A stretch of DNA of 64,000 nucleotides from Candidatus Sulfidibacterium hydrothermale (GCF_020149915.1 NZ_CP083760.1:3202087-3266086), one strand, 5' to 3'; positions 19,239 to 28,188 are shown, counted from the stretch's first letter. Notes: generated by a model from the letters alone, not told the origin. Translations and numbers: made by a program.

Positions 19239-19370
19239 TTAACGGTTTCTTCGTTCTAAAACTGCAAAAAAATGGCCTTTTTTACAGGAATTTATCAGCA
19301 TCAAAATACAATATAAAAAACTGTTTTACAACTCATTAAACCCTATTCAACCCGTGAAGTTTATCTTTTT

Positions 19371-19402
19371 TTTGGTTTTTATTTCATTAATGCATTACTT
19401 TG
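19371..19402 (+). promoter_or_regulatory. Promoter of the acpP-fabF-rnc operon
   Basis: TTTG (19371-19374), 20 bases, then TTACTTTG (19395-19402): a match to TTTG-N19/20-TAnnTTTG with one mismatch in the -7 element. Transcription would begin near 19409, 24 bases before the acpP start. Confidence 0.65.
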
Positions 19403-19432
19403 CACCCTGTTTAACTAAAAAAATTAATCAAT

Positions 19433-19666
19433 ATGTCAGACGTACGTTCAAAAGTTGTTAGCATTATTGTTGACAAATTAGGAGTAGAAGAGAGTGAAGT
19501 TACCAACGAAGCCAGCTTCACCAACGACTTGGGAGCTGATTCTCTTGACACGGTAGAATTAATTATGGAATTTGAAAAAGAATTCAACCTTTCTATTCCT
19601 GACGAAGAAGCAGAAAAGATTGAAACAGTGGGTGATGCTGTTAAATACATCGAAGATCACCTCTAA
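19433..19666 (+). CDS. acpP: Acyl carrier protein
   Basis: Carries growing fatty acyl chains on a 4'-phosphopantetheine arm. Its 77 residues form the usual acidic four-helix protein, with the attachment site Ser37 in [13 protein letters not shown], the equivalent of Ser36 in E. coli. It is the first gene of acpP-fabF-rnc, an order conserved across many bacteria, with fabF 18 bases downstream. It is preceded by a well-formed Bacteroidota promoter, in keeping with high expression. Confidence 0.97.
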   Translation: MSDVRSKVVSIIVDKLGVEESEVTNEASFTNDLGADSLDTVELIMEFEKEFNLSIPDEEAEKIETVGDAVKYIEDHL

Positions 19667-19684
19667 AAAAAGGAGAAAATTTTT

Positions 19685-20941
19685 ATGCAGTTGAAGCGAG
19701 TTGTTGTTACAGGTATTGGCGCAATTACTCCCGTCGGAAATACTGCAAAAGCGTTTTGGGAATCGTTACTGCTGGGTAAAAGCGGTGCGACTCCCATTAC
19801 GCATTTTGATGCATCAAAATTTAAAACGCAGTTTGCCTGCGAAGTAAAAGATTTTGATCCCAAACAGTTTTTCGACCGTAAAGAAGCACGCAAATACGAC
19901 CGTTATGCCCAATTCGGCATGGTTGCTGCCACCGAAGCAGTGGAAGATGCCGGGTTAATGGGTGACGATCTGGACAAAAACCGTATCGGAGTAATCTGGG
20001 CATCGGGTATCGGCGGCATTCAAAGTTTCCATAACGAAGTAAAAAACTTTGTTACCGGTGACGGTACTCCCCGCTACAACCCGTTTTTTATCCCCAAAAT
20101 GATTGCTGACATTGCTGCAGGTCATATCTCCATTAAATTTGGCTTCCGGGGACCGAATTTTGCTACAGTTTCTGCTTGTGCTTCATCAGCAAATGCCTTG
20201 GCAGATGCATTTAATTACATCCGCCTTGGAAAAGCAGACGCCTTTGTAGCGGGCGGTTCCGAATCGGCCATTACCCAGGACGGAGTAGGTGGTTTTAATG
20301 CCATGCATGCCATCTCAACCCGTAACGATGACCCAGCTACTGCATCCCGACCTTTTGATAAAGACCGTGATGGTTTTGTTATTGGCGAAGGCGGCGGCGG
20401 ACTGGTATTTGAAGAATTAGAACATGCTTTGCGCCGCGGCGCACATATTTATGCCGAAGTAGCCGGTTCCGGACTCTCAGGCGACGCTTATCACATGACA
20501 GCCCCCCATCCGGAAGGTTTGGGAGCTTATCTTTGCATGAAAGATGCGCTGCAGGATTCAGGATTAGAGCTGAAAGATATCGATCATATCAATACGCATG
20601 GCACATCCACTCCGGTAGGCGATGTGGTAGAACCCAAAGCCATTATCGATCTCTTTGGAGACCATGCCTACAAGATCAACATTAACTCCACCAAATCCAT
20701 GACCGGGCACCTTTTGGGTGGAGCCGGTGCCATTGAAGCCATTGCTACCCTGCTTGCTGTAAAACACGACATTGTTCCGCCTACCATTAACCATTTTACA
20801 GATGACCCGCAAATTGACAACAAGCTGAATTTTACTTTTGGCAATAAAGCCGTTGAAAGAGAAGTAAAAGCAGCTTTGAGCAATACCTTTGGTTTTGGTG
20901 GACACAATGCATCCATCATTTTTAAAAAATTTAAAAAGTAA
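19685..20941 (+). CDS. fabF: Beta-ketoacyl-ACP synthase II (FabF)
   Basis: Condenses malonyl-ACP with acyl-ACP in fatty acid elongation. The Cys-His-His triad is visible: Cys165 in VSACASSANAL, His305 in NTHGTSTPVGD and His342 in SMTGHLLGGAG. Length 418 is normal for KAS II. AGGAG sits 9 bases before the ATG, a fairly clear ribosome binding site for this genome. It acts on the product of the adjacent acpP and is followed 8 bases later by the rnc frame. Confidence 0.97.
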   Translation: MQLKRVVVTGIGAITPVGNTAKAFWESLLLGKSGATPITHFDASKFKTQFACEVKDFDPKQFFDRKEARKYDRYAQFGMVAATEAVEDAGLMGDDLDKNRIGVIWASGIGGIQSFHNEVKNFVTGDGTPRYNPFFIPKMIADIAAGHISIKFGFRGPNFATVSACASSANALADAFNYIRLGKADAFVAGGSESAITQDGVGGFNAMHAISTRNDDPATASRPFDKDRDGFVIGEGGGGLVFEELEHALRRGAHIYAEVAGSGLSGDAYHMTAPHPEGLGAYLCMKDALQDSGLELKDIDHINTHGTSTPVGDVVEPKAIIDLFGDHAYKININSTKSMTGHLLGGAGAIEAIATLLAVKHDIVPPTINHFTDDPQIDNKLNFTFGNKAVEREVKAALSNTFGFGGHNASIIFKKFKK

Positions 20942-20949
20942 AAGACATT

Positions 20950-21675
20950 TTGTCGGTTAGAAATTTCCTGCAATTTCATTTTTCTTCCCACCGGAAGATG
21001 CGGCAATCCATTAAAAATATTTTCGGATTCTATCCCGGAAATATTTTTTTGTATAAACAGGCCTTCCGACACAAATCAGCCAGCCTGGAACACAAAAGCG
21101 GATTACGCATTAACAACGAACGGCTTGAATACCTGGGTGATGCGGTACTCAGCCTTGTAGTAGCCGACTATCTTTTTAAACGGTTTCCTTTCGAAAGCGA
21201 AGGGTTTCTTACCGATATGCGCTCAAAAATTGTGAGCCGGGCTTCCCTGAATAAATTATCCGAAAAACTGGGGCTAAAAAGCTTTATGCATTTTTCCAAT
21301 ACCGATGTACGCCAAATGAAATCAGCCGGTGGCGATGCTTTTGAAGCTTTTATCGGAGCACTTTATCTTGACCGGGGATACCGGTTTACTAAAAAAATTA
21401 TTTTTAAGCGTATTCTGGATATTCATTTTGATTTGGACCAGCTCGAACATGCCGAAATCAGCTACAAAAGCAAAATGATTGAATGGGCACAAAAAACAAA
21501 AACCAACCTGGATTTTAAGGTAATCGAAGAACAAACCATTCAACACCGGAAACAATTTAAAGTCGGTGTTTTTGTGCAGAACAAACTTCTTGCCGAAGCA
21601 CTCGACTATACCATTAAAGGCGCCGAAAACCTGGCTGCCGAGAAGGCCTGGAAAATTCTGGCAGAAACAGAATAA
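20950..21675 (+). CDS. rnc: Ribonuclease III
   Basis: Cleaves double-stranded RNA in rRNA maturation and mRNA decay. The signature NERLEYLGDAVLSLVVADYL (about residues 56-75) holds the metal-binding acidic residues; ESEGFLTDMRSKIVSR and GGDAFEAFIGALYLDRGY follow; a double-stranded RNA-binding domain ends the protein (SYKSKMIEWAQKTKTNLDF). The frame opens with TTG at 20950; an ATG at 20998 preceded by GGAAG is an alternative. The longer form is preferred because Bacteroidota homologues as I recall them have about 40 residues before the HKS motif, and it begins only 8 bases after fabF. The start is therefore the least certain part. Confidence 0.93.
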   Translation: MSVRNFLQFHFSSHRKMRQSIKNIFGFYPGNIFLYKQAFRHKSASLEHKSGLRINNERLEYLGDAVLSLVVADYLFKRFPFESEGFLTDMRSKIVSRASLNKLSEKLGLKSFMHFSNTDVRQMKSAGGDAFEAFIGALYLDRGYRFTKKIIFKRILDIHFDLDQLEHAEISYKSKMIEWAQKTKTNLDFKVIEEQTIQHRKQFKVGVFVQNKLLAEALDYTIKGAENLAAEKAWKILAETE

Positions 21676-21743
21676 CCTCTCGCCCTCTGTTCTGAAAACC
21701 ATATTATGCTTACCTTTGAAAGCAGCTTGCAGGATAATATCAA

Positions 21744-22193
21744 ATGGCCAAAAAACAATTTATAGAAAGTAATTTTTTTGAAGGATACCGCCTGATCGGG
21801 ATTGTATGCGGCTTGCCTGATTTCCGGCTCTCGCATTTTATCAATCGCGAAATCGGACTTGCTTTAAAAAAACACCAGAATTTTTCACTTTCAGAAGATC
21901 AAAAGCCTGTTTTTTCATGGTATTTTTATCACCAGGAAGAACAGCACCGGCAATTCTTTCTGATACAAAACAAAAACAAAGCAGAACTATTGTTGCCTTC
22001 GCTGAACAACTTCGATTACCTTCTTTTAACGTACGGAAACTTTTCGGATGCAACCATTGAAGAATTGCTCCAGCAATTAAGGCGTATCCCTTACATTACG
22101 GCTGCATACGAACAAGATCTGGCCGCCTTAAAACAAGGAGATTTACTGATTGCCCGGAATGAACAACATACAACGGCGGATTCCGTTTATTAA
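21744..22193 (+). CDS. IPExxxVDY family protein
   Basis: Small protein (149 residues) of unknown function restricted to Bacteroidota and named after a motif whose counterpart here reads LPSLNNFDYLL (residues 92-102). It is rich in aromatic residues and has no signal peptide or transmembrane helix, so it is probably cytoplasmic. In related genomes it is often encoded next to pyruvate kinase; here that gene is absent and a DUF1232 gene follows 39 bases later. It is downstream of rnc on the same strand and may belong to the acpP operon. Confidence 0.75.
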   Translation: MAKKQFIESNFFEGYRLIGIVCGLPDFRLSHFINREIGLALKKHQNFSLSEDQKPVFSWYFYHQEEQHRQFFLIQNKNKAELLLPSLNNFDYLLLTYGNFSDATIEELLQQLRRIPYITAAYEQDLAALKQGDLLIARNEQHTTADSVY

Positions 22194-22232
22194 CTATCCG
22201 GCAATACGACCTCCTCTAAAAAAAGTAAGCCG

Positions 22233-22637
22233 ATGGAACACCTTGAAGATTACAGCCAGCACTACGATGAGCAACGTTTTCTGCAAAAGCTGAAAAGTAC
22301 GGCAGCCAAACTGGGAAAAGAAGTCGTTCTTCGGATATTGATTTTGTATTATTTACTGACTTCAGGAAAAGTTCCCCTGAAAACCCGGTTTTTAATTGTC
22401 GCTGCGCTGGGATATTTTGTCCTGCCGACCGATATGGTTGCTGATTTTATCCCGGTTCTGGGATTCAGCGATGACATTGCTTTTTTGACTTACGCTTTTA
22501 ACCAGGCATCAAAATATGCTGATGAAAGCATTAAAGAAAAAGCCCGGAAAAAATTAAACAGCCTGACAAAATCTCATCAAAACGAACAGGGGAAAAAACC
22601 GTCTATTCCGGAAGAAGATGCGCCAACACCGACGTAA
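22233..22637 (+). CDS. DUF1232 (YkvA-like) membrane protein
   Basis: Small protein of 134 residues with the DUF1232 core PLKTRFLIVAALGYFVLPTDMVADFIPVLGFSDD (about residues 50-85): a hydrophobic helix, then the conserved proline/aspartate-rich turn LPxDxxxDxxPxxGxxDD. The function of the family is unknown. The N-terminus and the lysine-rich C-terminus (KARKKLNSLTKSHQNEQ) are hydrophilic. Its last 35 bases overlap the 3' end of the convergent threonine aldolase gene, so both C-termini are encoded in the same DNA. Confidence 0.8.
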   Translation: MEHLEDYSQHYDEQRFLQKLKSTAAKLGKEVVLRILILYYLLTSGKVPLKTRFLIVAALGYFVLPTDMVADFIPVLGFSDDIAFLTYAFNQASKYADESIKEKARKKLNSLTKSHQNEQGKKPSIPEEDAPTPT

Positions 22638-23646
22638 ACGCATCAATATCTTCCGGTTCGGTATCCCACGAACACATCAGGCGCACTTCGCCAGTAGTTT
22701 CATCCCAAATATGAAAGAAATAATGTTTCTGCAACTCCGGAATAACCGACTCCGGGATAATCGCAAATACCCCGTTGGCATCCGTACTGCGGGTAATCTG
22801 CACCGCTGAAAATTGACGCAACCTCTCTGCCAGTAAACGAGCCATACGGTTGGCCCTTTCCGCATTCTTTTTCCATAGTTCATCCGTCAGATAACGTTCA
22901 AACTGGACCGAAATGAATCGCATTTTCGAATGAAGTTGCATTCCTTGTTTACGTGTATATTGAAAATCATTGGCCAGTTCTTCATTAAAAAATACAACAG
23001 CTTCGCCAAACATTAATCCGTTTTTGGTTCCCCCAAACGACAGCACATCCACACCGGCATCTGCAATCAGCTCTTTAAAACCAACACCAAGCGAAACAGC
23101 AGCGTTGGCAATACGTGCACCATCTACATGCAACAGCATGTTGTGCTGATGAGCAAAATCAGCTAACGATTTTATTTCTTCCGGACGATATACCGTTCCT
23201 TTTTCGGTAACTTCGGAAATGGAAATTACCCGAGGCTGAACATGATGCTGAAAACCGAAACTGTGCAAAAAAGGCTGTATTTGTTCTGCGGTAATTTTTC
23301 CGTTTTCCGTTTCAATTTCCAAAATCTTAACACTACCGAATCTTTCAATGGCTCCGCATTCATCTTCATTAAGATGAGCACTTTTGGCCGCTACCACAGC
23401 CTGATGGGGCCTTAACACATGACTAATTCCCAAAACATTAGCAGCTGTACCATTATAAACAAAAAACACCCGGATATTTTCACCTAACAGTTCTTTAAAT
23501 TTTTCTACGGCTTTATTTGTATAAAAATCATTTTCCTCACCATAAGCTTCCACATGTCCCGTATTGGCATGAAGCAGGGCTTCCACAACTTCAGGACAAA
23601 CGCCAGACCAGTTATCACTGGCAAAAGATTTATTTATTTTATTCAT
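22603..23646 (-). CDS. ltaE: Low-specificity threonine aldolase / beta-eliminating lyase
   Basis: PLP enzyme of the fold-type I aldolase group that splits threonine or allo-threonine into glycine and acetaldehyde. Motifs: FASDNWSGVCPEV at the N-terminus, YNGTAANVLG for cofactor phosphate binding, HVDGARIANA with the PLP-ring Asp, and SFGGTKNGLMFGEA with the PLP-bearing Lys. Its 347 residues are normal. The start overlaps the rlmN stop by 4 bases (23643-23646), so it is translated from the rlmN transcript. The stereospecificity cannot be read from sequence. Confidence 0.9.
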   Translation of the reverse strand: MNKINKSFASDNWSGVCPEVVEALLHANTGHVEAYGEENDFYTNKAVEKFKELLGENIRVFFVYNGTAANVLGISHVLRPHQAVVAAKSAHLNEDECGAIERFGSVKILEIETENGKITAEQIQPFLHSFGFQHHVQPRVISISEVTEKGTVYRPEEIKSLADFAHQHNMLLHVDGARIANAAVSLGVGFKELIADAGVDVLSFGGTKNGLMFGEAVVFFNEELANDFQYTRKQGMQLHSKMRFISVQFERYLTDELWKKNAERANRMARLLAERLRQFSAVQITRSTDANGVFAIIPESVIPELQKHYFFHIWDETTGEVRLMCSWDTEPEDIDAFTSVLAHLLPE

Positions 23647-24701
23647 TCCTTTATATTTTTTAATGAAACCGTCTTGATTTTCCGTTGAATTTCTTTGGTA
23701 CTCAGCAACCCACAGGCAGCATCAATATCCTGTCCGCGCGAAGCCCGGATTGTCGTAACAATTCCTTTTGCATTTAATGCTTCTTTAAATTGTTGTAATC
23801 GTGTTTCATCCGTTCCTTTTAACGGGGTATCCGGAACAGGATGAAAACGGATAAGGTTAATCCGGCATTTGATTCCATTTAGCAATCGGGCCAGCTCTTT
23901 TACATGACGCGGTGTATCATTAAACCCTCCAAAAACAATGTATTCAAACGAAACACGGCGTTGCCTGTCAAAAGCATGTTTTTTTAATTCGGAAAGAATC
24001 GCTTCCACAGGATATTTATGATTCACCGGCATAATACGGTTGCGTTCCTCTTCAAACGGGGTATGCAAACTTACGGCAAGATGACAGGTGCTATTTTCTA
24101 AAAAATGACGCATCGCCGGAACAATACCAATGGTACTGACCGTAATTTTTCGCGGGCTTCGGGCAAATCCCCATTCGGCGGTCAGTATTTCAAGGCTTTG
24201 CATCACCGCATCCAGGTTATCCATGGGCTCACCCATCCCCATATAAACCAGATTGGTCACCTTTTCTTTTTCGGGCAAGCTGCGCAACTGATTTAGAATT
24301 TCACCGGCCGTCAGATTAGCCTGAAATCCTTGTTTCCCGGTCATGCAAAACAAACACCCCATTTTACATCCCACCTGCGAAGAAACACACAGGGTCGCCC
24401 GTTTTTTCTCCGGAATGTACGCTGATTCAATAAAGCCATGTGTTCCGGCTTTAAAAAGATATTTTTTTGTGCCATCTGCCGACTCCTGAACACTCACCGG
24501 AGGCTGCAATCCCAAAACATATTTTTCTTCCAAAGCAGCCCGCAATTTTTTAGACAAATTCGTCATCTCGGAAATGGAGGTAATTTCTTTTTTGTAAAGC
24601 CAGTCAGCTATCTGCCGGGCTACAAATTTCGGAGCACCCTCTTCCCGGACAATCTCTTCAAGCCGGGAAAGTGTTTTCCCAAAAAGCGGCTCTTTGGTCA
24701 T
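23643..24701 (-). CDS. rlmN: Dual-specificity RNA methyltransferase RlmN
   Basis: Radical SAM enzyme that methylates C2 of A2503 in 23S rRNA and A37 of some tRNAs, tuning decoding accuracy. The cluster motif is CKMGCLFC, preceded by TLCVSSQVG; the methyl-carrying Cys is in DAACGLL near the C-terminus. The open frame extends to 24758, but a perfect -7 element sits at 24719-24726, so the ATG at 24701 (MTKEPLFGKTLSRLEEIV) is chosen; this leaves about 352 residues, normal for RlmN. The downstream threonine aldolase overlaps by 4 bases. Confidence 0.95.
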   Translation of the reverse strand: MTKEPLFGKTLSRLEEIVREEGAPKFVARQIADWLYKKEITSISEMTNLSKKLRAALEEKYVLGLQPPVSVQESADGTKKYLFKAGTHGFIESAYIPEKKRATLCVSSQVGCKMGCLFCMTGKQGFQANLTAGEILNQLRSLPEKEKVTNLVYMGMGEPMDNLDAVMQSLEILTAEWGFARSPRKITVSTIGIVPAMRHFLENSTCHLAVSLHTPFEEERNRIMPVNHKYPVEAILSELKKHAFDRQRRVSFEYIVFGGFNDTPRHVKELARLLNGIKCRINLIRFHPVPDTPLKGTDETRLQQFKEALNAKGIVTTIRASRGQDIDAACGLLSTKEIQRKIKTVSLKNIKE

Positions 24702-24718
24702 TTTCTCTCTTTTGCGTG

Positions 24719-24726
24719 CAAAATTA
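24719..24726 (-). promoter_or_regulatory. -7 promoter element of rlmN
   Basis: TAATTTTG on the minus strand matches TAnnTTTG perfectly, about 18 bases before the chosen start. No good -33 element was seen. Confidence 0.5.
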
Positions 24727-24805
24727 CGAAAAGCAGTGGGACAGAAGTAAAACAGCAAGACTTATGGCACTTGTCCGGCCAAAAAATCAATTCTCTGAAT
24801 ATTCT

Positions 24806-24813
24806 TACTTTTG
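24806..24813 (+). promoter_or_regulatory. -7 promoter element of the membrane protein gene at 24855
   Basis: TACTTTTG matches TAnnTTTG perfectly. Predicted transcription start near 24820; divergent from the rlmN promoter 80 bases away. Confidence 0.5.
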
Positions 24814-24854
24814 CAACTTCATAAAAAGTTTTGTAACCGAGTATTTTTTATCCC

Positions 24855-25361
24855 ATGTCGGATTTTTTCAAAATCACCCAGGTTTTTTTCCTTGCCATGA
24901 TTAAATACTTTTATGCACCGCTTTATGGTGTAGCTATCCGGCTGGGATTTTGGGAAAACTTTCTGGCTTTGATTGCCGGAGGGATGCTTGCTTTTTCGAT
25001 TTACTATTATTTTACCGACCTGGTAATCATCTATTCCCGCTATTTAGGTCCATTCTTTATCCGGATCATTCCCCGAAAATGGCAGCAGGCTGCCAGACGA
25101 AGAAGAGTAAAACGTCTCCTGAAACGTAAAAGACGGAAAAAATTTACCTGGTGGACCAAATTCGTGGTAAAATTACGGCGTGGATATGGTATGTGGGGCA
25201 TTATCCTACTCACTCCCATATTGTTATCATTACCAGTCGGAGCATTTTTATTACGAAAATATTACCGTACTTACCGGCTTTCTTTTCCGTTGGCCCTTCT
25301 TTCCATCGTAGTAGAAGGTTTTTTGCTTTGTCTGATTTACCAGGGCGTTGTTGGAAGCTAA
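24855..25361 (+). CDS. Membrane protein of unknown function with a strongly basic central loop
   Basis: I do not recognise this 168-residue protein. It has a first long hydrophobic stretch (about 33-60), a very basic loop (RRRRVKRLLKRKRRKK, about 81-96), then two hydrophobic segments (WGIILLTPILLSLPVGAFLL and LALLSIVVEGFLLCLIYQ). The basic loop should be cytoplasmic. An in-frame ATG at 24897 (MIKYFYAPLYG) is an alternative start; neither has a clear ribosome binding site. It has its own promoter, and its stop is 4 bases from the stop of the convergent outer-membrane protein gene, leaving no room for a separate terminator. Confidence 0.7.
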   Translation: MSDFFKITQVFFLAMIKYFYAPLYGVAIRLGFWENFLALIAGGMLAFSIYYYFTDLVIIYSRYLGPFFIRIIPRKWQQAARRRRVKRLLKRKRRKKFTWWTKFVVKLRRGYGMWGIILLTPILLSLPVGAFLLRKYYRTYRLSFPLALLSIVVEGFLLCLIYQGVVGS

Positions 25362-25365
25362 TGCT

Positions 25366-26208
25366 TTATTGGACAGCAAAAGTAAAGGCAAAAGAAAAAC
25401 CGTAAAAACGCCCCTGATTTCGTCCGACAAGATCAATCGGCATATAAAAAACAATAATAAACGATTTTCCGGTTTCGATGGTTACTCCCGGATGAAAACT
25501 CAAAAGATAACCGTCTTGTCCGTCTTCCTCTTTTAAATGATGATATTGAAAACTCAATCCACCGGCAAGCTGCAAAGTATGATGAAAAACATAATAGCCC
25601 ACATCACTGTCAAAAAAGTAGTTATCAGAGAGTGAACCATCGTAACAAAATGTATTTTGATACTGGCATTCCACATCCAACGACAATCTTGGTGTAAAAT
25701 TTTCTGTCAATGCAATGCCACCGACAACAGCAAGGCTTTTGCCAAAAAAACCGGTTTTTCGCACCCCAAAATTGGCCTGATTTGAAAAGTTAAATCCCAA
25801 TAAAGCAGCAGCCAAGAATTTTTTATGTTCAATAAAACGATATTTTGCCCCAAAAGAAAAAGCACTGAGAGAGGAGGTAAACTCTGTTCCGATTTCAAGA
25901 TGTTTTCCTGTTCCGTAAGTAAACCGAAAAAAGAGATCTTTCAGTAAAACTGCCGTGTCCGGATCGGGAAAAACATCAACCAGTTTTCCGTCATTATTAA
26001 AAGCCTTACGGCTAAAAAGATATACAAAAGAAGGTTCTGCTTCGAGCGTATGAAGCGGTACTAACGTAGCATCAGCTGCCGTAAGCTTGGAACCGGAAAC
26101 GCCGGCCACCTGCGCTTTTAACGTTTTTCCCGGAAGAAGAAAGAAACATCCGATAAATACAACGAATAGTTTCTGAAAAAATAATTTCCTGCGTAATGTT
26201 TCTTTCAT
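25366..26208 (-). CDS. Predicted outer-membrane beta-barrel protein, unknown function
   Basis: Exported protein of about 280 residues whose family I cannot name. A signal peptide ends at LKAQ. The rest alternates hydrophobic and polar residues in strands with aromatic girdles (LEAEPSFVYLF, GAKYRFIEHKKFLAAALLGFNF, LSLDVECQYQ, FYGFSFAFTFAVQ), ending in an amphipathic strand as barrels do. The upstream ATG at 26238 is possible, but the one at 26208 (MKETLRRKLFFQKLF) gives a proper signal peptide and follows a perfect -7 element. The acyl-CoA synthetase gene upstream is on the same strand, but the separate promoter argues for independent expression. Confidence 0.75.
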   Translation of the reverse strand: MKETLRRKLFFQKLFVVFIGCFFLLPGKTLKAQVAGVSGSKLTAADATLVPLHTLEAEPSFVYLFSRKAFNNDGKLVDVFPDPDTAVLLKDLFFRFTYGTGKHLEIGTEFTSSLSAFSFGAKYRFIEHKKFLAAALLGFNFSNQANFGVRKTGFFGKSLAVVGGIALTENFTPRLSLDVECQYQNTFCYDGSLSDNYFFDSDVGYYVFHHTLQLAGGLSFQYHHLKEEDGQDGYLLSFHPGVTIETGKSFIIVFYMPIDLVGRNQGRFYGFSFAFTFAVQ

Positions 26209-26261
26209 AAGCAAACAGCTTTCATTATCAAGACACAAAAAGACAATCAGTCACTCTTTTG

Positions 26262-26269
26262 CAAACATA
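26262..26269 (-). promoter_or_regulatory. -7 promoter element of the outer-membrane protein gene
   Basis: TATGTTTG on the minus strand matches TAnnTTTG perfectly in the 87-base gap upstream of the chosen start. Confidence 0.5.
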
Positions 26270-26295
26270 TTTAAAACATCTTTATAAGAAAGAAA

Positions 26296-28092
26296 TCAGG
26301 CAGGATTTTTTTCCGTTGCGTAAATTTCATCAATCAAAGCGGCATATTTTTGTTTGATGACTTTTCGCTTCAGTTTTAATGTGGGAGAAAGCTCTCCGGT
26401 CTCTGTACTCCAGCTCTCACAAACCAACCGGAAAACCTTGATCTGCTGAACATGGTCCAAACGCCGGTTATACCGGTCAATTTCTTCCTGAAAACGGGCG
26501 ACCACCTTTGGTTTTCTCACCAGATCCTTATTATCACGGAAAGTGATACCATGCAAATGACACCAGGCATGTAAATAATCAAAATCCGGAACAATAAGTG
26601 CAGCCGTAAATTTCTTGTTTTCTCCAATCACCATCAGCTGTTCAATAAACATGGATTCTTTCATGGTGTTTTCCACCATTTGTGGCGCCACATATTTTCC
26701 ACCTGACAATTTAAAGATCTCTTTTTTGCGGTCGGTGATTCGTAAAAACCGCTCTTTGTCCAGTTCACCAATATCACCGGTATGGAACCAGCCGTCAGGG
26801 TCAAGTACCTGGCGTGTTTTTTCAGGATCCTTATAATATCCTTTCATCACATTATCACCACGCACAAGAATTTCTCCGTCATCTGCAATTTTCACTTCCA
26901 CTTCATCCAATACTTTGCCTACCCAGCCAAAACGGATGTATGGAAAATAAGAACGGTTGCCAGCCACCACAGGCGAAGTTTCCGTTAATCCATAACCTTC
27001 CTGTACAGGAATTCCTGCCGCCCAGAAGATACGAGCCAAGCGCGGTTGCAGTGCCGCACCGCCCGAAACCACACTTTTCAGTGCCCCGCCAAGTGCTTCT
27101 TTCCACTTATCCAATACCAGTTTGCGGGCTATCTTTAACTTTAAATTATATCCTAACGATCGTTTTTTCGGATCAGGATCGTACCGGTCACCCACTTTTA
27201 CCGCCCAGAAAAAAATCGATTTTTTCAGTCCTTCGAGTTCCCGGCCTTTTAAAATGATCTTATCATAAATTTTTTCAAAAACCCGGGGAACAGTGATAAA
27301 AGCATTGGCCTTTATTTCGTTCATAGCATCGATAATCGTATCCACACTTTCGGCGTAATAAATGGAAATTCCCAGCGACTGCCACACATAACTTCCTGTC
27401 CGCTCCAGTACATGACAAAGCGGAAGAAAACTCAGCGCACGGTCACCTGACCGGAGTGCCGTCACCAGTTTATGAGTCATCAGCACATTGCTAACCACAT
27501 TTTTATGGGTAAGCATTACGCCTTTTGAAAGTCCGGTAGTTCCGGAAGTATAAATCAGCGTAAGCAAGTCATCCGGCTTCACTGCGTCGCGCTTTTTTTC
27601 CAGCAACGGCTTGAATTGGTTTTCTTTTCCTTCGGCTTGTTTTATAATTTCACGCCAGTTTTTGGCACCGGAAACCAAATCGAAAGTATAAATGGCTTCC
27701 AGATTCTCAATTTCATCTACAAAATGATGTAACCGATCATAAAGGAACTTATCGGAAACAATCAAAATCCGGGCATCAGAATGGCTGAGAATATGCCGAT
27801 ATTCGTCATCGCTAATGGTAGGATAAATACTCACATGCACACATCCTATCTGGGTCATGCCAAAATCCATAAAGTTCCACTCAGGCCGGTTGTTGGAAAC
27901 CGTAGCAATTTTATCTCCTTTTTCAAACCCCATGGCCAGCAATCCCATACTGACCGCATCCACATTTTTCCGGTATTCGGCAGTGCTAAATGTCTCCCAT
28001 TTCCCATGGCGTTTAACCGCCAGAGCCACCTCCATAGGAAATTTCTCTTCGGCATGGGTTAGCAAATCAAATATTCTTTTTATTTCGGCCAT
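26296..28092 (-). CDS. fadD: Long-chain fatty acyl-CoA synthetase (AMP-forming)
   Basis: Activates free fatty acids with ATP and CoA. Adenylate-forming motifs are clear: IYTSGTTGLSKGVMLTHKN (P-loop A3), VQEGYGLTETSPV (A5), DGWFHTGDIG (A7) and ITDRKKEIFKLSGGKYVAP (A8, with the hinge before the catalytic region). The 598-residue length and the long insertion after the A3 motif place it in the bacterial long-chain (FAA1-like) group rather than the short-chain acetyl-CoA group. It is peripheral to the membrane or cytoplasmic. No beta-oxidation genes are nearby, so it probably serves lipid recycling or general fatty-acid activation. Confidence 0.92.
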   Translation of the reverse strand: MAEIKRIFDLLTHAEEKFPMEVALAVKRHGKWETFSTAEYRKNVDAVSMGLLAMGFEKGDKIATVSNNRPEWNFMDFGMTQIGCVHVSIYPTISDDEYRHILSHSDARILIVSDKFLYDRLHHFVDEIENLEAIYTFDLVSGAKNWREIIKQAEGKENQFKPLLEKKRDAVKPDDLLTLIYTSGTTGLSKGVMLTHKNVVSNVLMTHKLVTALRSGDRALSFLPLCHVLERTGSYVWQSLGISIYYAESVDTIIDAMNEIKANAFITVPRVFEKIYDKIILKGRELEGLKKSIFFWAVKVGDRYDPDPKKRSLGYNLKLKIARKLVLDKWKEALGGALKSVVSGGAALQPRLARIFWAAGIPVQEGYGLTETSPVVAGNRSYFPYIRFGWVGKVLDEVEVKIADDGEILVRGDNVMKGYYKDPEKTRQVLDPDGWFHTGDIGELDKERFLRITDRKKEIFKLSGGKYVAPQMVENTMKESMFIEQLMVIGENKKFTAALIVPDFDYLHAWCHLHGITFRDNKDLVRKPKVVARFQEEIDRYNRRLDHVQQIKVFRLVCESWSTETGELSPTLKLKRKVIKQKYAALIDEIYATEKNPA

Positions 28093-28188
28093 TCGGTTTG
28101 GTTTTTACATAAGAGAATCAAGCTCTAAGATAAGAATTTTTGCTGGATTCGACCATCAACCAATTTGATATTCAAATCTCCCTGCAAA

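Larger units (their letters stand above)
19116..19432. other. Intergenic region between divergent purN and acpP
   Basis: This 317-base gap contains no gene. It holds a structured inverted repeat on the purN side (19185-19238) and the acpP promoter on the other side (19371-19402). The rest is AT-rich with no motif I recognise. Confidence 0.7.

Noticed and set aside
19185..19240. Hammerhead-like string TGATGAAA and GAAATAAC on the minus strand
   Set aside because: A hammerhead core needs stems II and III between and around these motifs; the intervening bases are not self-complementary.
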